Of a stretch of DNA of 64,000 nucleotides, positions 36,501-46,447 are shown piece by piece. The notes below the pieces were generated by a model. That model saw only the letters and a list, made by a program, of their open reading frames with translations. It did not search any database and was not told where the DNA came from. This DNA comes from Apophysomyces variabilis (Eukaryota > Mucoromycota > Mucoromycetes > Mucorales > Mucoraceae): assembly GCA_002749535.1 (NCBI GenBank), contig MZZL01000393.1:569103-633102 (forward strand), in the 5' to 3' direction. The first letter of the stretch is position 1, and each line of letters begins with the position of its first letter. A program made the position numbers and the translations under genes.

Positions 36501-37203
36501 GCGTTAATACCTATCTTGATTCACATCATTTGCAGATTACCGATGGCCTGGCAGCGAATGAATTCGTCCGTTCGTTTTGTTCGCTAACTAGATGTAGAAA
36601 GTAAAGGATGGCCCATTTATTTGCTGGAGCTGACTAAATTTGACCCAGGTCAATCGTACATAGGAAGTTGCCTTTTGTTCCTGCTCTACCTGGGAAGCAA
36701 ACTTATTGTAAAGGTGTCCAAATCGTGTCGCTTTAGCCGGGTCAGTAAGATCTCGTGCCACTTGTCCGTTGTTTGCCTATCAGTTTCACCTCAAAAATAC
36801 GTGTCGACTTACATTTCCGTCGAATCATATTGACGATGTGATTTTCGTCTTGTAAAACAGAAGGCGTGTTCTCACTACGTTATCCAACTATTCAATCAAG
36901 GGGCGATCGGGCATGCAAAGTTTTGGTTTACCTTGCTAGTGTTCGTGCACATTGTTCGAATAGACGCTCAGTTTTAGCTCGTAAGCTTTCGGTATTAGAC
37001 GCCCTTAAATCGATTGCATTGTTTGCTGTGAATCTTTCCACGAGTGTTCGCAATCTTGGTAATGTACGAGGATCGAGTGGAGCTGTATCGGACGAATTAA
37101 GAAGGTGTAGTCGATTGAACGAAACGCTGCGTGGAAATGATGTGCGATCCATGTGCGATCGCTTATCATTCTTGAATGCCTGTATCGACTCGTGATATTC
37201 CAT
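33597..37203 (-). CDS. SPC98: Gamma-tubulin complex component 3 (GCP3/Spc98/Alp6)
   Basis: Nineteen minus-strand exons give 886 aa: 37203-36932, 36874-36813, 36760-36690, 36633-36541, 36491-36242, 36182-36073, 36028-35891, 35835-35619, 35565-35471, 35425-35243, 35185-35089, 35043-34851, 34799-34664, 34604-34400, 34353-34265, 34216-34079, 34017-33958, 33904-33770, 33713-33597. An N-terminal helical segment and a Ser/Arg-rich linker precede the GCP core, which starts at [20 protein letters not shown]. Landmarks are [76 protein letters not shown] and [14 protein letters not shown]. The IFQGIDG box and linker favour GCP3 over GCP2. It nucleates microtubules at spindle pole bodies with gamma-tubulin and GCP2. 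Confidence 0.94.
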
Positions 37204-38635
37204 TATGCAGTCAAGGAAAGAGAGGAGAAGTTAGCCTCTGTGAAATTTCCCCAGATGACTGCTTATCCGGATGCCTTCTCATTGTCAATTTATGTTGTGG
37301 TTTATCCACTCCATAGGAGGTAACAAATATAAGGTAAGGGTAAATTTATTTTGTGCTTACGGAGCATAGCTTAACCCGTCATCAGTGAGTTGAACAGTGT
37401 AATTAGCCTAATTTAAGCGAGAAAAAGATTAGAGCTTAAAAGGATACTCAACAGCATAAATAATTTCTTTGCCAAAGGTATCCAACGCAAACTCTTGCAT
37501 ATATCGTTCGTAAACAACGTTTTCTTTATTTTGGTAAATTAGCTTTATCATCACCACCTGTACTTGGATAAATACTTGTGCAATCCTTGAAATACACCTT
37601 TTTCTGCAGCTGAAATAAGGTTAGCAGTACAAAAAGAAGAATCCTACCCAGACTAAAGGTATTCGTATGTTTCAACATTCTTCACCTTGTGCCAAGAGTT
37701 GCAAACTCATTCTCTTGAGACTTTCGTAGGCATTGGGCTCAGAATGGAAGATAAAGAGGGCACCTAAAAGCTCTTATCGTACTATCGCAAATAGGGTATA
37801 TATATATATAGAGTCTAACAAGTTGTAAAAATGTACAACAGTTACTGTGTGCTAAAGTCTTATATTCAGTAGCACTAAAGGGAAAATGGGGGAGACTAAC
37901 TACAACTCGGCAGTGTCTGAAATAAAGATCCCATGCTGACAATACTGAATTAAGCGCTCATCGTAGATCTTGCTTTAAACATGTAATCGAGCAAGTCTAC
38001 ACTGGTCGTATCAGCGGCACGCTCTGAAAGCCTAAGATTCCGACTGGGTTTATGGTCGTCTAACGATAACAGGATGTCAGTTTGGAAGACGAAACTTGGG
38101 GAATGTAGACTATCTGAATTATGTGTCCCTGTTCTTTCCACTATGTTTCTACAATGAAGTACATCGCTATTTTCCTTGATACATGGATCATCTATTCCCA
38201 TTTTGTACAAGCTATGTTAATCATGAGTCAAGGATACATACTTGCCTTACCCAAGGTAGAGAATCAATTGTTTAATGGATGATGCTGATAGGATTATATT
38301 GCTTTTCTTGAGGGAATACATCGCGGTTAAAGAGAATTAAAAAGAATAGGAAAAGAAGGGACGACGTTTATGCAAACCATGATTGATAAAGACTGCTTCT
38401 ATCTACCGTATTTGCAACCAAAAGAAAAAGACTGCTGATTGTCCCGACGTCCCCATATTGTTTTTGCCCTATAACGTTATCAAAAAAAATATTGCTATTA
38501 TGTGAAAATAATATTGTGACACACGCAATGTGGCGTTTTTCAGCTTTTAAGACTGTTCTGCTTTTTTAATAATAGATATACATTATGTGATCAATATAGA
38601 TAAGATGTTTCTATTTAAATGGCGGTAAGAACTTT
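37204..38635. other. Spacer with traces of decayed coding sequence
   Basis: Upstream of GCP3 and downstream of the PHO84-type gene. On the minus strand near 37440-37560 a 40-codon frame reads like real protein (VVYERYMQEFALDTFGKEII), and another frame at 37950-38210 is open for 86 codons. They cannot be joined into one model and match nothing I recognise. A TA repeat lies near 37796-37810. Confidence 0.4.
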
Positions 38636-40577
38636 CTAATAAGTCCCTTTCTGATAGTAGTCTTGCAAAGGAGTAGAATCCCGTTCCTCTTCAATCGTCG
38701 ACCTACGATGTTCACCGGAGAGTTCTTCCAAAGTCTTTCCTTTGGTTTCTGGGATCAAAAGGGAAGAGAAAACGCCAGAGAGCATAAACAAGGCAAAGAT
38801 CTGCAACAAGTGATTGATCCAGGAATTGTAGCCTCCAATATCTTTAAGCAGACCAAAGCCGACCTGGGCCACGATCGAGCCTAATTTGCCAGCAGCTGCG
38901 GAAATACCATGAGCAGTGGAACGATAACGTGTAGGAAAACATTCTCCTGGGACGATAAAGGTGGTGGTGTTTGGACCCTACCAAGAAAGAAAAGAATGAA
39001 TGATCCAGTTCATGCAATGATTCAAATGGAAACTTACGAAATTGAAAAAGACTTGTGCGAGGGTATAGATCACAATGAATAACGCTAAGGAAGTTTTAAG
39101 AAGAGCGTCATAGGCAAATCCAAGAACGATGAAAAAGATCGTCAACATAATGAATCCCATGATCTGAATCGTTTTGCGACCGAGTCGATCAATGGTGAAC
39201 ACCGAAATCCAATAACCAGGGATTGAACCGAGGAGATTAATGATGATATTGCCGACGCATACACGGAAAACAGCACTGTTAATGGGGAAAAGAGAGAGAG
39301 AGAAAAGAAAGTAGAACAGATGTCAGCCTTTTTTTTTTCTCGCGTTCTTTTTTCTTTTGTGCTTAACTCGTAAGGAGCGTAACCTTCCACATCGGACGAG
39401 TCAAATCCACCAGCAAAGCCGATCTTTTGCAAAATCACAGAACTGTTCAGACCAAGGCCGTACCATGCCACATCCAGGGCAAACCAAGAATAGGCACAAC
39501 CGAACAAGACTTTGAAATGTTTCCATTGACCAAAGTAGGCTCGGAAATCAGCCCAGGAGGCACGAGGCGAGACATTGATGCGGGCGACGGCAATATTGTC
39601 TGAGTAGTCGCCAGCAGCAGCGCCATAGTCGATAAAGGCCTGTGCGTCGCTGATACCCTTTTCCACCTTTTGTTCGACGTCCATGGTAAATCGTGGGGTT
39701 TCTGGGAGCACGAGACGGTAGTACAAGGCGAACAGAGCTGGAACGGCGCCGACGCCGATGACAATACGCCAGACGTAGTCTAGACGATTTGGATCTTCAC
39801 GGATCGCATTTTGATAGGCTACGGTGGTAATCAATCCGACCACACTGGCTGCCAACTGGCCAAAACCTTGCATGGCAAAAACAGCTGCCATCATGGCGCC
39901 ACGACGTTTGGTTGTTGCAAACTCGGCTGTGATGACAGAGGATAATGGATAATCACCGCCAATACCTACACCGAGAATCACCCGCCAAAATGCAATGATT
40001 CCCCAGAAGGCAACGGCAGGGCCATTTCCAGCAAAGGATTGACCGACCGTTCCAATAATGATAATGATCAATTCGACTCCGTACATGCGTTTACGTCCAA
40101 GGCGATCTGCCAACCATCCAAAGAGAAGCTGACCAAACATGGTCCCGATGGAGCAGGTCACTTTGAGAGTTGTCTCTACTGCATGTGGTGTATGGCCACC
40201 TTGCTCTTTCCAATAAACAAATCCAAGCATGGTTGAAACAAGATTGATGGCGAAGATATCATATGCGTCGGTGAAGAAGCCAATACCAGAAACGATACAT
40301 GCTCGTATATGGAACCAGCCAAATTCAGCACTATCTATCTAAGGGACCGTTTTTTAGATAACTTGTTCTGATTCTTTTTTTGTGTTTTTGCCCGCCCTCT
40401 TTTTCCTTTCTTTTTTTTTTTTTTAAATTTTATCGTTTCAAGAGGATCAGGTGGGGGATGGACAGGAAATAGAATATGCACCTGTTCGAGAACTGCTCGA
40501 CGTCGTTCCAATACATCTGCGATATAACTATCTTGAGACAACCCAATCCCTTCTCGTAGATGGATTTGAGAAGACAT
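38636..40577 (-). CDS. PHO84: High-affinity phosphate:H+ symporter, PHO84 type (MFS)
   Basis: Minus-strand exons 40577-40482, 40338-39368, 39275-39038 and 38977-38636 give 548 aa. The protein is a major facilitator superfamily phosphate:H+ symporter with 12 expected membrane segments. Signatures include IGFFTDAYDIFAINLVSTML in segment 1, GWLADRLGRKRMYG after segment 2, the PHS-family box GGDYPLSSVITAEFATTKRR, and FPTRYRSTAHGISAAAGKLG near segment 11. A hydrophilic loop separates the halves, and the tail after PETKGKTLEELSGE is short. Intron 1 (40481-40339) carries long A/T tracts. Such genes are usually induced by phosphate starvation; a CACGTG site of the Pho4 type lies about 1.1 kb upstream (41690-41695). 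Confidence 0.95.
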
Positions 40578-42657
40578 TGGTTAATAGAGACTTTCAGGTA
40601 AAACAAAAAAGTTTAGGAAGGGAAGATGGAGAGAGAAGAAAAGAAAAGGAAGGAAGGAGGGAAGGAGGGAAATGGCGTATAGTGGTGGATCCAATTTACC
40701 AGACGTGCCCAATCCCATCGAGTTCACTTTTATTTCAAAACCTAAATAGCGGACTTGTTCTCATTTTAAACCAATAAGCGTGCCTTTTCAGTCCACGCCC
40801 CTTTCGCTCCATGAAACAATCCGGGTCATTTCTTGCCTTTGACTAACAACAAGATGAACAAAAAAAAGAAGGAAACCTTTCTGGATGTGTTACGGCAAAG
40901 AGAAAAAAGTGTTATTTCTGATGCTGGCAAGCTATGATGTAAAATGACTGGCTGAAGTGAGAGAGAAGTCAGCTTCATTTTCATTAGTGATCGGTCACAG
41001 CAATGTGATCGTCTGTTTATGGAGACGATTTTCTATTTTGTTCTTGGTCACACAAGTCGAATGTCATCTTTTATTCAATGGGAGCCATAGATAAAACATC
41101 CCATAGAAAATAAACAGTTACAGTAGTTACAATATCTTTATCGGAACACAGAGGAAGCATTTATGCCGGTAAGTGATGGTTTATTTCTATTTGATGACAG
41201 AGAAATACAAGGCCCGCCACAACAGTTAAACTATTAATCGCATGTTGGGTCTTGTTTTCTCTTTTTCATCTCATACAGAGACTCTTCGCAGAAACAGGTC
41301 ACATCCATCTATCCATGATAGTACTGTCAAAATAACGTTTTCTTTTACTAAGCTTAGAGATATTTGACGGATGACTTGTATCGTCTGTCAAACCAAAAAA
41401 AAAAAAAAAGGAAGATTGACCACGCGTCTGCAGGAGTAGTTTATATTTGTGCCAAGGTTATTGTTTTTATGTGGTTGATCTGTGCCTGAGAGGGTGAACA
41501 GTGCGACGGTAAAAGGTTTATCCCGTAAGTGAAAGAACAATAACTAGAAGAAGCGAACGAACGTGATCGGACATCAGTCCATGATTGTGAAAACAAACTT
41601 GTTCTCTTGTTATTTTTACTTTCTTCTTCTTCTCCCAACCATCGACATGATTTTGGTACTCCGCAACCCAAAGCGAAATGGATCGGAAACACGTGTCTGC
41701 ATGGACCTATCCATGATATCGGACATTAAAATAAACTTTAACCCGGTCCAGACAGCACAATGTCATTTTTTTCTTTTTACCTTGTCTCTTTTTTTTTTTT
41801 TACTTTTGGTTGGAATTCAAGGGGAAGGTCATGTTATCTTCGATCCAAGGTAAGAAAAAAAAAGGAAAAAGTTGCGTGACATTTCAACGTTTTTTTTTGT
41901 ATCACTGTACGCATGAAGAAGCAGAAGGGCAAAAGGGCTAGATGATAGCGAACCATGGCTATCTGGGTCTTAATTAACCTTTCACCAACCTTTTTAGTCT
42001 TCGGGTCAAGAAAGTGATCGTTGCTTATCCATATCCAAATCGAAAAGCCTCGAAAAAGGTTCGTTCCCGGGTCAAGGGTCTACTCTCCCCCCCCCCTCCC
42101 CTCCTCCTTCACCCCCCAAAAAAAAGGCAAAGAACTCACCCAGCGATAGGGCGGAGTATGATCATTGATACATCCTTACTTACTTTGGCCAGACACATAC
42201 CCACACGTGAGTGATGATCGCTTAAGTTTTTTTGTCAACTTTTTATGTACAATGGGTAATAAAGAAAAATAACGGGGGATATGGCAATAAAAATGAAAAA
42301 TACACGTCTTTTTTTTTGCTTTTCTTTTTTTTGGTTTTTGGTTTTTTTTTTTGCGAGGAAAGAAAGAGAGGGTAAAGAAAAAAAAAGGCAAGGGGTGGGA
42401 GAAGAAGGACAAGCGAAGTAATTTTGTTGTTACGGGTTCACAGAAAAGTAAGGTGATTCGAGCCAATATGATAAATCAAAAAAGAAAAAAAATAATCAAG
42501 AAAAGTTACGTATGCATATGATCAGAGTAAAAAGAAAAATGAGAATAAGAGAAAAAAAACAGAAAGAAAACAAGTTACAGTGATGCTGAGAGGATATGAC
42601 GAACGGAAAGGAAACTGGTAAAAAGGAAAAAAGAAAAAAAAAAATTCAGGTACGCAA
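40578..42657. other. Intergenic, PHO84-type upstream region
   Basis: About 2.1 kb upstream of the PHO84-type gene and downstream of the C2H2 gene. It is rich in A/T and pyrimidine tracts, has no open frame that looks coding, and contains two CACGTG hexamers (41690-41695 and 42204-42209). Confidence 0.5.
41690..41695. promoter_or_regulatory. CACGTG E-box, possible Pho4-type site
   Basis: Palindromic CACGTG 1.1 kb upstream of the PHO84-type start codon. In yeast Pho4 binds this hexamer at phosphate-regulated promoters. The same hexamer occurs elsewhere in the window, so the assignment is speculative. Confidence 0.2.
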
Positions 42658-43400
42658 TTACGCGTCATTGGTGTTTTTGTCGGGACTCGGTTCGATGCAC
42701 GCGATGGAAGCTAGGTCTCTCAGCGAATCATAATACACAGGGGTGTAGTGAAATCGACCAAATGCTTGAAGGGCTTCGAACTCATCTTGAGTCAAATGAA
42801 TTTCTTTTTGGTTTGTTCGATGGCATAAATCCGCTACGGATAATCGTCGTTGTCCTTCATCATCCAGACATGGAATGGTTTCAGGGGAGCCAAGTGAGAC
42901 AGGGGACACAAGGCCCCCCACTTGTTGTTGTGGTTCATATGAAATCGGTTCGATGGAGAGGTCTGGACGTTTTTTCGCTAAGGTCGGTTTACGCGTGTCA
43001 TCTTTCACTTTGGTTCGATTGGCCTGATGTGTCTGCGTATGTTGCATCATATTATCGAAACGACTGAACATTCTGTCACAACCGGGTACAACACATTTAA
43101 ATGGTTTCTGGAAAAAGAAAACACCATAATTAAACAAAAACAATTCAAGGATTGCCTTTTCTCTTCTTCTTTTAGTTAAAACTTACTTCACCCGTATGTT
43201 TACTAATCGTCAATGGGAATGAATAAAGATGAATAAGTTGTTTTTCATTGGATGAATTAAAGCAAAAGTGTATCTGCTTACCGAGTATGTCGAGCTAAAT
43301 GTTCACTACGAGTAAACACCATATGACAGTCTCCGTATCCAGTGCATTGAAATAATTTTGGTCTCGTGGAGCGGGATTTCTTCGGTTGAGACGATGGCAT
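42658..43400 (-). CDS. C2H2 zinc finger transcription factor (two fingers)
   Basis: Minus-strand exons 43400-43282, 43202-43187 and 43107-42658 give 194 aa from the first ATG in frame. Two tandem C2H2 fingers are read across the splices: [20 protein letters not shown] with HTRKH, the linker TGEKPFKC, then [18 protein letters not shown]. The HTGEKPF linker and [16 protein letters not shown] helices resemble Msn2/Msn4- and Mig-type fungal regulators that bind short G- or C-rich sites. The remainder is Pro/Gln-containing and disordered. The middle exon is only 16 nt. The frame stays open 41 codons upstream into a Ser-rich stretch, so the true start may be further upstream through another exon. 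The 5' flank is a long CT-rich leader. Confidence 0.82.
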
Positions 43401-43862
43401 ACGTTTATATGATTGAGAAGAAGAAGAAGTGGAAGAGGAAGAGGACGAGGATGATGTTGATGATGACGAGGAATATGAAACGATTACGGATTTCTCAGAC
43501 CGAGGATTGAAAAAGAATAACAAAGAAAAAGCGAGCGAAGGTGAAGAAAAGAAATGAGAAAAGAAAGAGACAGAGAGAGAGAGAGAGAGAGAGATGGAGA
43601 GAGAGTGTGAGAGAGAAAGTGAAAAAGGGGGCGAGAGGTCTGTGTTTGGAAAGACAGAGAAGAAGAAGAAGAAGAAGAAAAAGGAAAAAAAAGGAGTTGA
43701 ACTTGACGAAAGGCGTGGGCAATTTTAAACGAAAAAGAAAAAAAAAACACAAGGCGGGAATTCAGGCACAATTTTTTTTTTCTTCTTACTTTTTTTTTTA
43801 TTTCCTTTACATCATAATAGCGCATTTTACGTAAAATAGTTAAACATACATATATATATATA
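43401..43862. repeat. GA/CT microsatellite and purine tracts
   Basis: Upstream of the C2H2 gene. A (GA)n-type tract at about 43566-43594 continues into GA- and GAA-rich sequence up to about 43690, followed by A runs. Open frames here encode only Ser/Leu/Phe- or Arg/Lys/Glu-rich peptides produced by the repeat. A TA repeat lies at about 43849-43862 beside the MAF1 stop. Confidence 0.7.
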
Positions 43863-44160
43863 CTAAGCTTCCATATCTCCCATCACAGGATGATCATGAT
43901 GACGACTTCGACTAAATAGTATATGGGTTTCATAATGAAATGAATCAAAAACCTCATTCTTCTTCTTATCATATCATCGATATATGTATAACACGTACCT
44001 GCTAAAATCATCATCAATTGAATCTTCTGAGTCATCAAACTCGTTCTCCTCTTCAGTCGGCGCATTCATGCTGCGGTAAAAGAAAAAAAAAAATGAAAGG
44101 TAAAAATAGGAAACCCAACAAAAAATGCTCATACAAACACATATACACACACACTCTCTG

Positions 44161-44191
<31 letters not shown>

Positions 44192-45139
44192 CTGTCTGTC
44201 TCTCATAACAGCTTTCTTTCTTTCCCTTTTCTTTTTTTAATAATCCAACCCATACTAGCTGCTCACTCACTCACAACACATGGCATCATCTTCTTCTTTA
44301 CCTTTGACTGTTCATCAGGAGGAACACTATTCGCCGCAGCTTGCGATTGAAAAAGAAATAATTCATGGACCATCTAATAAACAGAAGAAAAGGAAAAAAA
44401 AAAAGAAAAACAAAATGATCAGATACGTTTTCCCCATGAAACGAAATGAAAATGACAAGAATGAATGATTGCAATACATACAAGTACCCTTCCTCACTCA
44501 TTGGATCATCTTCCACATCAGGCTCATAACTGTACACATCACAATCATGCAATTCAACCAGCTCATTCAAAATATCCCACATCCTATAAGATCAGAAACA
44601 TTAACCCGTGTTTCCATGTTATCGATGGGGTTATTTTATACCGGTATTCGTTCACAATCTTATCATTGCCCAGATTAAATAACGTCGTATTCACAGAATT
44701 AATCACCATTTCCACAGATGGCTGCTTCGTAAATTGATCCGGTCGGACATCGCTGAAATCGTTGTCCGGAAAGGCAGCATTCAATGTCGCCAAAAGGTAA
44801 AAAAAGGTTTTACGCGGAGCTGACTGATCAAGTCTTCCGAATGGCGACACTATGATTTGCAGTTGCTCATCCGGTGACAATGACCCTGACGAAAGATCCA
44901 CATTATACTTGCTCTCCAATTGCTTAAACAGCTTCTTGTCGGAACCCGCTGATTTGCCTGGAAGATAAACGACATAATAATAACACCACCCTCGCTTATC
45001 AGCAAATCAATAGAATAAAAAAAGAACCAAAGTACTTACATGAATACGCTTCTACACGTCCTGTCAGAACCGCTTCCGATGTCTCCCATCGAAATGCTGA
45101 GTTCAGTACATCAAGTGAATCAACTTCGAGGAATTTCAT
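43863..45139 (-). CDS. MAF1: RNA polymerase III repressor MAF1
   Basis: Minus-strand exons 45139-45040, 44957-44642, 44583-44488, 44373-44302, 44070-43999 and 43911-43863 give 234 aa. Family landmarks are the start MKFLEVDSLDVLNSAF, an exon-2 core ending in NDKIVNEYR, WDILNELVELHDCDVYSYEP, and the C-terminal box WSMNYFFFNRKLRRIVF, followed by an acidic tail. Maf1 is the TOR- and stress-controlled repressor that binds Pol III and shuts down tRNA and 5S synthesis; phosphorylation keeps it inactive. Intron 4 (44301-44071) is long for this genome and carries CT and GT dinucleotide repeats. Confidence 0.95.
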
Positions 45140-46447
45140 AAGAGAACCATACTTTGGCACCAAATAACCAGACCGATTGGATTTGATGAAATTTGATTGG
45201 GGATCAGCTGACTCTGCATTGCAAACCCTGTTGATAGGATACACGCAGCTCAGTGTTTGAGCCCTGTACTGTACTGTGCTTCTAAAAATCATTGTAACTT
45301 TTCCGATCTGGATATAATTATAGCCAAACCAACCACTGAACCTATCTGTTTTTTGTAAACGATATCATGTTCTCAGTTGATCTGCCAGGTCGGAGCGACG
45401 CAGATAATGTAGAAAAGAATAATTACACGACTACAACTTTGCAAATGTTTACAGATATTATCCCAAAGACAAGAAAATGATTCAGTAATTGAAAAGAAAA
45501 AAAAGCGGTCTTTTTTTCCTGTTTACCCTGTTTATATTTAGGACAGTGACTTTTCACGGCAGCTGCTAGATGACCAGCGATGATGGTTACATAACCGAAC
45601 GGAGACACCGAACTGAGAAAGATATCTTCTAGGTATGACCGGTTGTCAACATTGTATCATTACAAGTTCATCATCTGTTATTAAGCCATGACTTTCTATA
45701 TACGCGTGGTTACTTTGGATATCCGGCGTGTCCCTCATCGTCGGCTAGGCCCCGTAATTGAGAAGTCTTTCTTGCCCACAGTAAACAAGCACGAACCCTC
45801 CCCTTTGTTCCTCGCCTGATTGACCCACTTTCTTTGTGCCTAGGCGACAGAACGAGCCTTCTTCATTGGCTTCTTCATTTCTTTTACTTGAGCTACTCTT
45901 TCACAAGAAAGACTGCTTTAAAATGAGAAACATGCTTCCTTTGCAGTCAATGGACTTAAAGTAGCGTGTCTTTGAATGAAACAAAATCAAATTGAGAGAC
46001 ATCGATTCCAAAACTCTTTTATTAAACTATGCAGCAATGATCATTTCAGATTTCCGTACATAAAAACCATTAAGGATATTATCTTGGTGGTTTACGACTG
46101 GGCATTTCAAGAGCTATGTCTCTTTCCGAATATTGCAGCATCAATACACGCTATAGAAAGAGAACCCAAAGGTGAAAGCCATGTCAGGCTCCAGATCGAT
46201 TCCGTAGAAAAGTCAAAGTTTCTACCCTCCAGGAATTCATAGCGAATACGAATAATTATAGGCAAAGAATAATAGATACATCACCGAAGAATAGGAGCAT
46301 GGGCCATCATGTATTGAAGTGTCCCATCTGGCTTATGAATGGATCGGAATCAGAAAGCCAGGCCCTTTGAGTTGAGTGTCAGTCCAGGCAACATTTTCTA
46401 TTTTGGAGACTCGCTTTTTTTTTTTTGGCTTGCTACTAAAGTTCACC
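45140..46447. other. Divergent promoter region MAF1 / NELF-B
   Basis: About 1.3 kb between the heads of MAF1 (minus) and NELF-B (plus). A plus-strand frame of 88 codons (45976-46242) and a minus-strand frame at 45423-45608 are open, but neither can be recognised or spliced convincingly. Confidence 0.45.

Noticed and set aside
43484..43834. Long open frames on both strands in the GA/CT tract
   Set aside because: They encode only Ser/Leu/Phe or Arg/Lys/Glu runs dictated by the simple repeat.
45423..45608. Minus-strand frame with GYVTIIAGHLAAAVKSHCPK, vaguely like the start of a UDP-glucose dehydrogenase
   Set aside because: The glycine pattern of the nucleotide-binding loop is wrong and no following exons can be found.
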